A DNA stretch of 33,329 bases from JBEKEX01 sp050013615 (GTDB lineage Bacteria > Chloroflexota > Anaerolineae > Anaerolineales > Anaerolineaceae), in assembly GCA_050013615.1 (NCBI GenBank), contig JBEKEX010000035.1, positions 1-33,329 of the forward strand, written 5' to 3'. Positions 1-6,409 of the stretch are shown piece after piece. The position numbers were made by a program, and so were the translations under genes. The notes under the pieces are model-generated. The model was not told where the DNA came from and made no database searches. It saw nothing but the letters and a program-made list of their open reading frames with translations. How positions within the stretch are numbered: position 1 is the first letter of the stretch; each line of letters opens with the position of its first letter.

Positions 1-34
1 TCAGAAACAGGCCATCCAGGAGTTGCTGGCATGA
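1..34 (+). CDS. C-terminal end of an upstream gene (partial)
   Basis: The window opens inside a reading frame whose last residues are QKQAIQELLA followed by TGA at 32-34. The stop overlaps the next gene's start as ATGA (31-34), the usual sign of translational coupling. Only ten residues are visible, so no family can be assigned. The overlap makes a shared operon with the formyltransferase likely. Confidence 0.45.
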   Translation, partial: QKQAIQELLA

Positions 35-834
35 TCCGCATCGTGGTGCTGGCGCCCATCCACACCAGCCTGTATTCCCGGCTGGTGGTGCACCTGGCCG
101 CACAGGAATCGGACATGGAAATAGCCGGTGTGATCGTGCGTATGCCTTGGTCATGGACGCGCATCCGCGGCGAGCTGCGCCGGGACGGCGCCCGCCTGGC
201 CCAGAAAGTGGTCAACAAGTGGCTGCTGGCTGACCAACTTCCTGCCAAGGAAGATGAAACCGAATCATTGGCAACGCTGGCACATCAAGTGGAGCTACCG
301 CGTGGGACGCTGAAAGATATCTGTGCCAACCACATGATCCCCTATTACACCGTCAAAGACCATAATGACGTTCAGTCACTCATTTTATTGACCAAGATAA
401 AACCGGACGTGATCGCCTTCACCGGCGGGGGATTGATCCGCAAGGACGTGCTATCCATTCCCACCATCGGCGTACTCAATTGCCATTCCGGGATGCTGCC
501 GCACTACCGCGGCATGGACGTGGTCGAGTGGGCGCTGGCCGAGGAGCACTTCGACCAGGTCGGGCAGACGCTGCATCTGATGGATTCAGGCGTGGATACC
601 GGTCCCATTTTGTTGCAGTGCAGCCTTGAGTTACACCAGGGGGATACCATCACTTCCATCCGAACACGCCTGGAGGCCCGCATGCCGCTGATGATGTTGG
701 AAGGCTTGCGCGGCCTGCGCGACGGAACGTTGAAGCCGCAGCCCCAGCGCCCGGAAGACGGCCGGCAGTATTTCGTGATGCATCCTCAACTGCGCGCCAT
801 GGTGGAACGCAAACTTACCGATCGAAATCCTTGA
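31..834 (+). CDS. Formyltransferase-fold protein (PurN/Fmt-like)
   Basis: A 267-residue cytosolic enzyme of the 10-formyltetrahydrofolate-dependent formyltransferase superfamily. The catalytic triad of the family (Asn, His, Asp) is readable as N150 and H152 in LNCHSGMLPHYRG and D189 in MDSGVDTGPIL. These are the positions used by PurN and by the N-terminal domain of methionyl-tRNA formyltransferase. The N-terminal third (residues 1-110) is longer and more divergent than in PurN, and the C-terminal OB domain of Fmt is absent. A specialised acceptor, such as an amino sugar or another small metabolite, is therefore more likely than GAR or Met-tRNA; that is inference. The start overlaps the upstream stop by ATGA. 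A hairpin with a T-run follows the stop directly, so this is the last gene of its operon. Confidence 0.8.
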   Translation: MIRIVVLAPIHTSLYSRLVVHLAAQESDMEIAGVIVRMPWSWTRIRGELRRDGARLAQKVVNKWLLADQLPAKEDETESLATLAHQVELPRGTLKDICANHMIPYYTVKDHNDVQSLILLTKIKPDVIAFTGGGLIRKDVLSIPTIGVLNCHSGMLPHYRGMDVVEWALAEEHFDQVGQTLHLMDSGVDTGPILLQCSLELHQGDTITSIRTRLEARMPLMMLEGLRGLRDGTLKPQPQRPEDGRQYFVMHPQLRAMVERKLTDRNP

Positions 835-835
835 G

Positions 836-860
836 GGTGCGTCGGTTACGCACCTTTGTA
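836..860 (+). terminator. Intrinsic terminator after the formyltransferase gene
   Basis: A perfect 7-bp stem GGTGCGT / ACGCACC (836-842 with 848-854) with loop CGGTT is followed by TTTGTATTGT. It begins two bases after the stop codon of the formyltransferase gene. Confidence 0.75.
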
Positions 861-892
861 TTGTGGGAATAGGGTAAGCTAGAGAGGTAAAG

Positions 893-997
893 ATGAGGCC
901 AGAGGAGATCGAGAGAATCTGCACGCACCCTACTTCTACAGCTCGCAATGGGTATTTCTGGCTCGAATTTACAGAAAAAGAGTTGCGTAATCAATAA
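893..997 (+). CDS. Possible 34-residue small protein
   Basis: An ATG at 893, preceded by the purine-rich GAGAGGTAAAG, opens a 34-codon frame ending TAA at 995-997. The peptide begins MRPEEIERICTHPTS and ends WLEFTEKELRNQ. It follows the terminator of the preceding gene and overlaps the end of the convergent gene at 991 by a few bases. I recognise no family. It may be a real small protein, the stub of a decayed gene or chance. The Shine-Dalgarno-like run and the non-random composition are the only support. Confidence 0.25.
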   Translation: MRPEEIERICTHPTSTARNGYFWLEFTEKELRNQ

Positions 998-1221
998 ACG
1001 ATATTAAATATAAAGAGTACGTAGAATATTAATGAGCTAGCAAGAAATATACCGCTGCAAATAATATCTAACCTATTTTTAATTTTTGACATCCTACCAA
1101 GATCAGGCAATCGTAAATTAATTATGGCTTTTCTTATTCGAAAGCCAGCAAATCCAATAAACAATCCAAAAACCAAAGTAGCAATAATTATATTGGTTAC
1201 CAAAATATTATTATCGTTCAT
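991..1221 (-). CDS. Small two-helix membrane protein, unknown
   Basis: A 76-residue protein of unknown function. The first 25 residues after MNDNN and the last 25 residues are strongly hydrophobic, giving two transmembrane helices. They flank a short basic loop (RIRKAIINLRLPDLGRMSKIKNR, about residues 28-50). The gene is much richer in A and T than the neighbouring genes and lies in an AT-rich island, consistent with acquisition from another source. No strong Shine-Dalgarno is seen; GAGAG lies about 14 bases upstream of the ATG at 1221. A hairpin at 1281-1299 lies in its presumed leader. Similar two-helix proteins occur as holin-like, immunity or small stress proteins, but nothing here selects one. 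Confidence 0.5.
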   Translation of the reverse strand: MNDNNILVTNIIIATLVFGLFIGFAGFRIRKAIINLRLPDLGRMSKIKNRLDIICSGIFLASSLIFYVLFIFNIVY

Positions 1222-1280
1222 ATTTTAATGACTCTCATTAGCTATTAATCGCCGTTTTCGGGCATTTTTCTAGTGAGTGA

Positions 1281-1306
1281 GGTGCATCCGGGATGCACCT
1301 TCTTTC
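1281..1306 (+). terminator. Strong hairpin with short T-run
   Basis: A perfect 8-bp stem GGTGCATC / GATGCACC (1281-1288 with 1292-1299) with loop CGG is followed by TTCTTTC. Its shape is that of a plus-strand terminator, yet no convincing plus-strand gene precedes it. The arms resemble the terminator at 836-854 (both begin GGTGC and end GCACC). It may be a leftover of the gene that was here before the AT-rich insertion. Confidence 0.45.
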
Positions 1307-1336
1307 ATTCCCACTCGACTCTTCCTTGCCGCTAAC

Positions 1337-1408
1337 TCAATCCGCGTCGTAAATCAATTTGGCGTCTATTGATTCCATATTCGGTGCTCTCGTAACATAC
1401 CTTACGAC
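1337..1408 (-). pseudogene. Possible remnant of an HD-domain hydrolase gene
   Basis: Read on the minus strand, this stretch encodes SVRYVTRAPNMESIDAKLIYDAD and then TGA, with a second stop just upstream. The string ESIDAKLIYDAD resembles the conserved E-A-K-I-x-x-DADRLDA segment of YedJ-like HD phosphohydrolases. The TGA falls where Arg or Lys is expected, and CGA to TGA is a single change. No frame longer than this is open, so only debris would remain. The match is short and made by eye. Confidence 0.2.
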
Positions 1409-1737
1409 TACACAAAATCTGATAAATCTTTATTGTTCTTTTTATAATAATTGTAGGCTAATTTATTATATTTTTTGAAATATTCTTCCCATGTCATTGG
1501 CAGAGAAAAATGGTGCCAAAAATCCCGATTCCCCCAATGCACAATAGTATCTATTACATCGATGACAAATTCTTTTTCTGTTTCTCTATTTTCTTTTTGT
1601 AATTTTCCGCAAAACCGATCATATGAGTCATAAATTTCTATTTGACTATAACCTTCTTTGTCCAATTTATCAATCAGATTATCGAGTTCACCCATTTTAA
1701 GAGCTGATTCAAGTCTTGAAAGTAATATCTTTTTCAT
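1408..1737 (-). CDS. Small acidic hypothetical protein
   Basis: A 109-residue soluble protein without signal peptide or membrane segment. The N-terminal half is helical and charged (ALKMGELDNLIDKLDKEGYSQ, about residues 13-33). The middle carries an acidic helix ending in VIDTIVHWGN, and the C-terminus is aromatic and lysine-rich (EEYFKKYNKLAYNYYKK). I do not recognise a named family. Size, acidity and residence in an AT-rich island resemble immunity proteins of polymorphic toxin systems, but no toxin gene is visible nearby, so this is only a possibility. A promoter with an embedded palindrome lies 40-65 bases upstream. Confidence 0.55.
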   Translation of the reverse strand: MKKILLSRLESALKMGELDNLIDKLDKEGYSQIEIYDSYDRFCGKLQKENRETEKEFVIDVIDTIVHWGNRDFWHHFSLPMTWEEYFKKYNKLAYNYYKKNNKDLSDFV

Positions 1738-1775
1738 TGAAAATTCTCTCTTATTATCTCTGACCCCGCGTGTAT

Positions 1776-1804
1776 CCTTATAATAAGGTGCGAATGTAAC
1801 GCAA
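1776..1804 (-). promoter_or_regulatory. Promoter with palindromic operator for the 109-residue gene
   Basis: On the minus strand TTGCGT (1799-1804) and TATAAG (1777-1782) are separated by 16 bases. The -10 box lies inside the perfect 13-base palindrome CCTTAT-A-ATAAGG (1776-1788). The predicted start near 1770 leaves a leader of about 33 bases before the ATG at 1737. Confidence 0.4.
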
Positions 1805-1820
1805 CTTACTTCATTATTCT

Positions 1821-2666
1821 TTACGGCTGGGAAATCACCAATTCCAATCCGCCCCAGTAATTCGATCCGGTCTTATCGGTGCACTGCGGGGCGCTGATGT
1901 TGTTGATCGTCTCGCCGCCCTCGCCGGCGCGCAGGCTATAGTTCACCTGCGGCTGCAGGGTGAAATCGGCGTAACCGGCGTCGATCTCGGGGAAGAGCCC
2001 GGTGAAGAAATAATCAGTACCGCCGTCCCAGGCCACATCGATGCGCACGCCCGGCACGGGGTGTCCGGCGGCATCTTGCACTTCCACCTGCAATGATAGC
2101 GACTTATCCGGGACGCACACCTGCTGCTGGCTCTTGAGAGCGAACGGTGCACCGGGTGTAGGCTCCGGCAGGGCCGTCGGGCGCGGCGTGAAGGTCATCA
2201 ACGGCGTGGCCGTGGGTGCAGGCGTGGGCGAAGCTGTAAGCGCCGATTGGGTCTGACTCGCGTTGGGCGTCACATCGGGCAGCTGGGCCGCCTGCGTGGC
2301 ATTGACCGCCGCGGTTGCCACCGACTCGGCGCCGCGCAGCAGGGCGCTGGATAATAAGGACAAGGCACTGGATTCATCGGCCGCGCCACCGGCGGCATCG
2401 ATGCGTTGCGCCTGCGCCGCCAGTTGCTCCACGGCATCGGCGTCGCCCAACAGCGCCAGGCGGGAGCTGGCACGGTCCAGGTTGCCATCGGCCGCATAGG
2501 CCATAGCGATCATCAGCCGGTACTGGTCCTTGGAATTACCGCTCAACGTGTTGGGAGCCGTATCCACATAATGCACCGGGGCGATCACCCAGGCAAACAC
2601 CAGCCCAGCCGCCAACCCGATCAGCAGACCGGTCACCAAATACCACGGAAAATTGCGCGGCGTCAC
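1821..2666 (-). CDS. Membrane-anchored protein with Thr/Pro linker and C-terminal beta domain
   Basis: A 281-residue protein, probably exposed outside the cytoplasmic membrane. Residues 8-30 form one transmembrane helix (VTGLLIGLAAGLVFAWVIAP). This is followed by VHYVDTAPNTL and an Ala-rich helical region (45-130) that may form a TPR-like hairpin. Residues 140-172 are a low-complexity Thr/Pro/Ala linker. From residue 177 a Cys-containing beta-rich domain follows with a CarboxypepD-reg or Ig-like pattern (LQVEVQDAAGHPVPGVRIDV); C184 and C262 could form a disulphide. It starts with GTG at 2666, overlapping the upstream stop as GTGA. Its first 75 residues are paralogous to the upstream 115-residue protein. 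Function is unknown; the link with hutU is by position only. Confidence 0.7.
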   Translation of the reverse strand: MTPRNFPWYLVTGLLIGLAAGLVFAWVIAPVHYVDTAPNTLSGNSKDQYRLMIAMAYAADGNLDRASSRLALLGDADAVEQLAAQAQRIDAAGGAADESSALSLLSSALLRGAESVATAAVNATQAAQLPDVTPNASQTQSALTASPTPAPTATPLMTFTPRPTALPEPTPGAPFALKSQQQVCVPDKSLSLQVEVQDAAGHPVPGVRIDVAWDGGTDYFFTGLFPEIDAGYADFTLQPQVNYSLRAGEGGETINNISAPQCTDKTGSNYWGGLELVISQP

Positions 2667-3010
2667 GGCGTGCCCCCGGAGTTCTGCAGGGCCACCGCCA
2701 ATGCCGCCAGCGTGGACATATCGGTTTGTGAATAACCCAGGTCTTGGGCATCCAAAATGGCATCCTGGACGGCGCGCAGCGAAGAGGAGTTTTTCAACAC
2801 GGCCAAGCGCGCGTCGACGCGCCCCAGATCATGTTCCTTCTGATAGACTTCCGCCACCATCAGCACGTAATCGGTCTTGTAATCTTTACGCAGCGTATTC
2901 GGTGTGGTGCCATCCAGCGCCGGTGGGGCAATCATCCAGGCATAGAACAACCCGGCACCCAGTCCGAGCAAGATGGCGAGCACGAAGAACACGATCCGGC
3001 GTCTGTGCAC
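2663..3010 (-). CDS. Short membrane-anchored paralogue of the next gene
   Basis: A 115-residue protein starting with GTG at 3010, four bases after the hutU stop. Residues 5-28 are a transmembrane helix (VFFVLAILLGLGAGLFYAW). MIAPPALDGTTPNTL and a helical region with KTDYVLMVAEVYQKEHDL follow. The same arrangement (AW-x-IAP, T-x-PNTL, K-x-x-Y-x-LM, then a short repeat-like helix pair with A-RLA-L) opens the next gene, so the two arose by tandem duplication. This copy lacks the linker and beta domain. A longer frame extends upstream into hutU but has no sensible start. I infer a membrane-tethered helical adaptor; no biochemical role is known to me. Confidence 0.65.
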   Translation of the reverse strand: MHRRRIVFFVLAILLGLGAGLFYAWMIAPPALDGTTPNTLRKDYKTDYVLMVAEVYQKEHDLGRVDARLAVLKNSSSLRAVQDAILDAQDLGYSQTDMSTLAALAVALQNSGGTP

Positions 3011-3014
3011 AGGT

Positions 3015-4670
3015 TCAGTCCTTGAGCATGGGAATGCGGATACCGGTGCGCTTGGCAGCGGCAATCGCCTCGGGGTAACCCGCATCGGCATGGCGGACGA
3101 TGCCCATGCCGGGGTCGGTGGTGAGCACGCGTTGCAGGCGTACAGCCGCTTCCGGCGTGCCATCGGCCACGATGACCATGCCGGCGTGCTGCGAGAAACC
3201 AATGCCCACGCCACCGCCGTGGTGGAACGAGACCCAGGTGGCACCGCCCACGGCGTTGATTAATGCATTGAGGATGGGCCAATCGGATACAGCATCGGTG
3301 CCGTCGAGCATCCCTTCCGTCTCGCGGTTGGGGCTGGCCACCGAGCCGGCGTCCAAATGGTCGCGGCCGATGACGATGGGGGCCTTGATCTCCCCCCTGG
3401 CCACCAGCTCGTTGAACTTCAAGCCGGCGTTGGCGCGCTCGCCGTAACCCAGCCAACAAATACGGCTGGGCAGCCCCTGGAAAGGCACCTTCTGGCGTGC
3501 CATCTTCAGCCAGCGATGTAAGTGTTCGTCGTTCGGGAACAATTCCATCACGGCTTCGTCGGTGCGATAGATATCCTCCGGGTCGCCGGAGAGTGCTACC
3601 CAGCGGAAGGGCCCCTTCCCTTCGCAGAATAGCGGGCGGATGTACGCCGGGACAAAACCGGGGAAGTCGAACGCATCTTTCACCCCGCCGTCGAAAGCAC
3701 GCTGGCGGATGTTGTTGCCATAGTCGAACACCTCGGCACCACGCTTCTGGAAATCGAGCATAGCCTGCACGTGGCGCATCATCGCTTGCACGCTGCGCCG
3801 TTCGTATTCAGCCGGGTCGGAGCTGCGCAAGGCCTCGGCCTGCTTGACGTCCAGGCCATTGGGTACATACATCTGCACGTCGTGCGCCGGAGTCTGATCG
3901 GTGACCACGTCGGGGATAACGCCGCGCAGCACCAATTCGGGATAGATATCGGCCGCATTGGCCACCAAACCGATCGACTTGGGCAACTGCCGTGCCTTGG
4001 CTTCCTCCACCAGGGTCATGGCTTCTTCCAGCGTATCGACCACTACATCCACGTAGCCGATCTCCTGGCGGCGCCTGGCGTGTGCCGGGTCCACTTCGAC
4101 GATCAGGCCGACGCCGCCGTTCATGGTGATGGCCATCGGTTGGGCTCCGCCCATGCCGCCCAGGCCGGCAGTCAGCACGAAGCGGCCTTTCAGAGAGCCC
4201 CAGCCTTTCTTTTGCGCCAATGATGCCAGCGTCTCGTAAGTGCCTTGGAGGATGCCCTGAGCACCGATGTAGATCCACGATCCGGCAGTCATCTGCCCGA
4301 ACATGATCAAGCCCTTGGCCGCCAGTTCATCGAAATGCGCCTGGGTAGCCCAATGGGGCACCAGGTTGGAGTTGGCGATGAGCACGCGCGGCGCATCCAA
4401 GTGCGTCTTGAAGATCGCCACCGGTTTGCCTGATTGCACCAGCAGCGTCTCGTCGTTTTCCAGGTTCTTCAGTGATTCCAGGATGGCATCGAATGCATCC
4501 CAAGAGCGCGCCGCCTGGCCGCGTCCCCCATAGACCACCAAATCTTGCGGGCGTTCGGCCACTTCAGGGTCGAGGTTGTTTTGGATCATCCGATAGGCAG
4601 CTTCCGTCTGCCACGATTTACATGTGAGCGTTGTGCCGCGCGGGGCGTGCACTTCCCTTGGACCGGTCAT
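3015..4670 (-). CDS. hutU: Urocanate hydratase (urocanase)
   Basis: A 551-residue cytosolic enzyme converting urocanate to 4-imidazolone-5-propionate, the second step of histidine degradation, with tightly bound NAD+ as an electrophile. Length is that of the family (about 550-560). Visible landmarks are YGGRGQAARSWDAF, the strongly conserved GKPVAIFKTHLDAPRVLIAN, the nucleotide-binding TAGLGGMGGAQP, and the LPSRICWLGYGER segment whose C405 matches the conserved active-site cysteine. GGAGGA lies 7 bases before the ATG. hutH, hutI and hutG are not in this window. The gene heads a three-gene transcription unit with two membrane-anchored proteins. Identification is secure. Confidence 0.97.
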   Translation of the reverse strand: MTGPREVHAPRGTTLTCKSWQTEAAYRMIQNNLDPEVAERPQDLVVYGGRGQAARSWDAFDAILESLKNLENDETLLVQSGKPVAIFKTHLDAPRVLIANSNLVPHWATQAHFDELAAKGLIMFGQMTAGSWIYIGAQGILQGTYETLASLAQKKGWGSLKGRFVLTAGLGGMGGAQPMAITMNGGVGLIVEVDPAHARRRQEIGYVDVVVDTLEEAMTLVEEAKARQLPKSIGLVANAADIYPELVLRGVIPDVVTDQTPAHDVQMYVPNGLDVKQAEALRSSDPAEYERRSVQAMMRHVQAMLDFQKRGAEVFDYGNNIRQRAFDGGVKDAFDFPGFVPAYIRPLFCEGKGPFRWVALSGDPEDIYRTDEAVMELFPNDEHLHRWLKMARQKVPFQGLPSRICWLGYGERANAGLKFNELVARGEIKAPIVIGRDHLDAGSVASPNRETEGMLDGTDAVSDWPILNALINAVGGATWVSFHHGGGVGIGFSQHAGMVIVADGTPEAAVRLQRVLTTDPGMGIVRHADAGYPEAIAAAKRTGIRIPMLKD

Positions 4671-4703
4671 GAAATTCCTCCGAAAGAGATAAGCCTTGAA
4701 TTA

Positions 4704-4709
4704 ATTATA
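4704..4709 (-). promoter_or_regulatory. Possible -10 box of the hutU operon
   Basis: A consensus TATAAT lies on the minus strand 34 bases before the hutU start, with no convincing -35 box 15-19 bases upstream. It would give a leader of about 27 bases. The call rests on the -10 match and on position between divergent genes. Confidence 0.35.
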
Positions 4710-4866
4710 TCCTCTTATTCAGTTGCTATATTGGCCCTGCTGTAGCTACCCTTTTAAGAAAGGCAACCTTGAACAAAAAAGGAAACAGCATGCTTTTCCA
4801 AACTTGCCCATCCCGGCAAGACAGCCACAACCATAAAAGTTAACTGTTACGCTTGACTTTTACGGG

Positions 4867-4894
4867 TTGCCTTTTCCAAAAAAAGTGGCATAAT
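4867..4894 (+). promoter_or_regulatory. Promoter of the zinc-ribbon gene
   Basis: TTGCCT (4867-4872) and CATAAT (4889-4894) are spaced by 16 bases. Transcription would start near 4901, giving a leader of about 38 bases that includes GAAGGAGGG. Confidence 0.5.
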
Positions 4895-4938
4895 TAGAGT
4901 ATCGGGTACGTCAATTGATCCTTTTGAAGGAGGGAACG

Positions 4939-5091
4939 ATGGCAGAGACAGCTTATTGCATGAAATGCAAGACCCAGCGCGAGTTGAAGAACCCTGAAAC
5001 GGTGACCATGAAAAACGGACGCAAAGCCCTAAAGGGTAAATGCTCCGTGTGCGGCACGGGACTGTATAAATTCCTGCCGTCTCAGAAGTAA
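4939..5091 (+). CDS. DUF5679-type zinc-ribbon protein
   Basis: A 50-residue protein with two CxxC knuckles, C7/C10 (YCMKCK) and C35/C38 (KCSVCGT), expected to bind one zinc ion. The segment between them (TVTMKNGRKALKGKC) is typical of the small DUF5679 family, which is frequent in Chloroflexota and Actinobacteria. The start is fixed by a strong GAAGGAGGG Shine-Dalgarno 6 bases upstream. It is a single-gene unit, with its own promoter and a strong terminator 30 bases after the stop. A nucleic-acid-binding role is plausible for such ribbons but is not demonstrated. Confidence 0.85.
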   Translation: MAETAYCMKCKTQRELKNPETVTMKNGRKALKGKCSVCGTGLYKFLPSQK

Positions 5092-5121
5092 CCGTAAGAC
5101 CATCGTTTTGTGATGGCAGTG

Positions 5122-5158
5122 ACCGCCGCCTTGTCGAAAGTGCGGCGGTTTGTTTTTA
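5122..5158 (+). terminator. Intrinsic terminator of the zinc-ribbon gene
   Basis: An 8-bp stem ACCGCCGC / GCGGCGGT (5122-5129 with 5142-5149) with a 12-base loop is followed by TTGTTTTTAAC. Confidence 0.85.
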
Positions 5159-5160
5159 AC

Positions 5161-5191
5161 TTGGCAGCGCTGTTGCCCTGCGGCGTATAAT
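5161..5191 (+). promoter_or_regulatory. Promoter of the metallopeptidase gene
   Basis: A consensus TATAAT (5186-5191) is preceded at 19 bases by TTGGCA (5161-5166). The spacing is long but the -10 box is perfect. It would start transcription near 5198, about 35 bases before the ATG. Confidence 0.45.
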
Positions 5192-5232
5192 TAGCCAAAG
5201 TCTATCTTGGGAACCACGATCGTGAACTTCGC

Positions 5233-5898
5233 ATGAAAATCGATCAGATCATCTATTCCCGTCGAAAGACACTCGCTTTGATCGTCCGTGCCGATGGCAC
5301 CTTGTTAGTGCGCGCCCCCCAGCGCACCAATCGCTTGCAGATCGTGCAATTCGTAGAATCCAAGGCTGATTGGGTCCGGCGCGCCCAGGAAAAAGTAAAG
5401 CGCCTGCCCTCTCCGGCGCCTGCCAGAGAATATAAACCTGGCGAAATTTTCCTCTATCTTGGAAAATCTTATCGTCTGGAGATTGTCGATAAAGCTTCCG
5501 CGGCGCTCGTCCTTAAAGACCGGTTCTATTTGGCACACAAATCCTTGCCAACCGCCGCGGCTGTGTTCACCGCCTGGTATAAACGCCGAGCGCGCGAAGT
5601 CCTCACCGCCCGCGTGCAGCAGTACGCCACTCGATTGGGGTTTAAAGTTAACCACGTAAGGATCACCTCGGCCCAGCGCCGCTGGGGCTCCTGCTCCGCC
5701 AAAGGCACATTGTGCTTCACCTGGCGCCTGGTAATGGCTCCCCCACCTGTGATCGATTACGTCGTCGTCCACGAGCTGGCCCACCTGCGCGAAAGGAACC
5801 ACTCGAAGCGCTTCTGGTCGCTGGTGCAATCGTTCATGCCCGATTACAAGACTCGCCAGGATTGGCTCAAACGCAATGGTGCGACGCTATCACTTTGA
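5233..5898 (+). CDS. YgjP/DUF45-type zinc metallopeptidase-like protein
   Basis: A 221-residue cytosolic protein of the YgjP family (DUF45, SprT/wss1-like gluzincin fold). The signature block is RWGSCSAKGTLCFTWRLVMAP followed by DYVVVHELAHLRERNHSKRFW. The HExxH motif (HELAH, about residues 179-183) supplies two zinc ligands and the catalytic Glu, and the His in RNHSKRFW is the third ligand. The N-terminal 100 residues (RRKTLALIVRADGTLLVRAP...) are the usual beta-rich region of the family. Length fits (about 220-240). The physiological substrate is unknown. The ATG at 5233 has no strong Shine-Dalgarno, and the nearest GTG upstream is out of frame. Confidence 0.88.
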   Translation: MKIDQIIYSRRKTLALIVRADGTLLVRAPQRTNRLQIVQFVESKADWVRRAQEKVKRLPSPAPAREYKPGEIFLYLGKSYRLEIVDKASAALVLKDRFYLAHKSLPTAAAVFTAWYKRRAREVLTARVQQYATRLGFKVNHVRITSAQRRWGSCSAKGTLCFTWRLVMAPPPVIDYVVVHELAHLRERNHSKRFWSLVQSFMPDYKTRQDWLKRNGATLSL

Positions 5899-5940
5899 AA
5901 TTTCCGGTTTCAAACCTGGTTTATTGACCACCCAGCCGCT

Positions 5941-5969
5941 TTGCGCCAGCCCTCCGAAATGGTTATAAT
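5941..5969 (+). promoter_or_regulatory. Promoter of the 90-residue gene
   Basis: TTGCGC (5941-5946) and TATAAT (5964-5969) are separated by exactly 17 bases. The predicted start near 5976 gives a 75-base leader ending with CTGGAGGTTAATT before the ATG. Confidence 0.6.
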
Positions 5970-6050
5970 CAATAGTAACCGAACACGTATTGCAAAAAAC
6001 CATCACAGGTAGATAATTATTTTCGTGGAAATGCCGTCTGGAGGTTAATT

Positions 6051-6323
6051 ATGGCAACCCATCTGATCAACGAAGAAAAACAGATCATCAAATTGGTCGA
6101 ACAACTACCCTTGGGTGAACGCGTGACCGCAAAATTAGCCAAGACCATCGAAGAAAAAGGTTTCAACGAAGAGCTGGCTAAGGAAATCCATGACAGGATA
6201 ACCAAGGCCCAGGAAAAAGACGAAGAGAATCGTGCCGCCCTGGGCCGCTTTAGTATGGAATTGGCCGGTTTGGTGCGGCGCTGGCGGTTAGCCAGCCAGT
6301 CCCAGCACTTCGCCAAACATTAG
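6051..6323 (+). CDS. Small helical hypothetical protein
   Basis: A 90-residue, highly charged, probably all-helical cytosolic protein. Residues 5-60 alternate Glu/Lys runs (NEEKQIIKLVEQ, KLAKTIEEKGF, EELAKEIHDRITKAQEKDEE). The tail is basic (LVRRWRLASQSQHFAKH). I do not recognise the family. The start is well supported by GGAGG 6 bases upstream. The gene has its own promoter and a very strong terminator, so it is a real monocistronic unit. The charge pattern would suit a small protein- or nucleic-acid-binding factor. Confidence 0.7.
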   Translation: MATHLINEEKQIIKLVEQLPLGERVTAKLAKTIEEKGFNEELAKEIHDRITKAQEKDEENRAALGRFSMELAGLVRRWRLASQSQHFAKH

Positions 6324-6356
6324 AACGCTTAACGCATCCCTATTCAGGAATTAATG

Positions 6357-6394
6357 AACAAGGACATGGCGTAAATGCCATGTCCTTGTTTTTA
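6357..6394 (+). terminator. Very strong terminator between convergent genes
   Basis: A perfect 14-bp stem, AACAAGGACATGGC (6357-6370) with GCCATGTCCTTGTT (6377-6390) and loop GTAAAT, runs into TTTT. It serves the gene ending at 6323. The minus-strand side lacks a T-run but could still help block transcription arriving from the gene that ends at 6410. Confidence 0.9.
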
Positions 6395-6409
6395 CTTCGA
6401 TAGATAGTA

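Noticed and set aside
3771..4223. Long open frame on the plus strand opposite hutU
   Set aside because: It is the antisense shadow of a highly conserved urocanase. His- and Gln-rich composition and absence of a ribosome binding site mark it as a by-product of GC-rich codon use.
4803..4820. Hairpin CTTGCC/GGCAAG in the hutU-DUF5679 spacer, considered as a riboswitch or terminator
   Set aside because: The stem is only six pairs, has no T-run and no surrounding structure that I can match to a known riboswitch.
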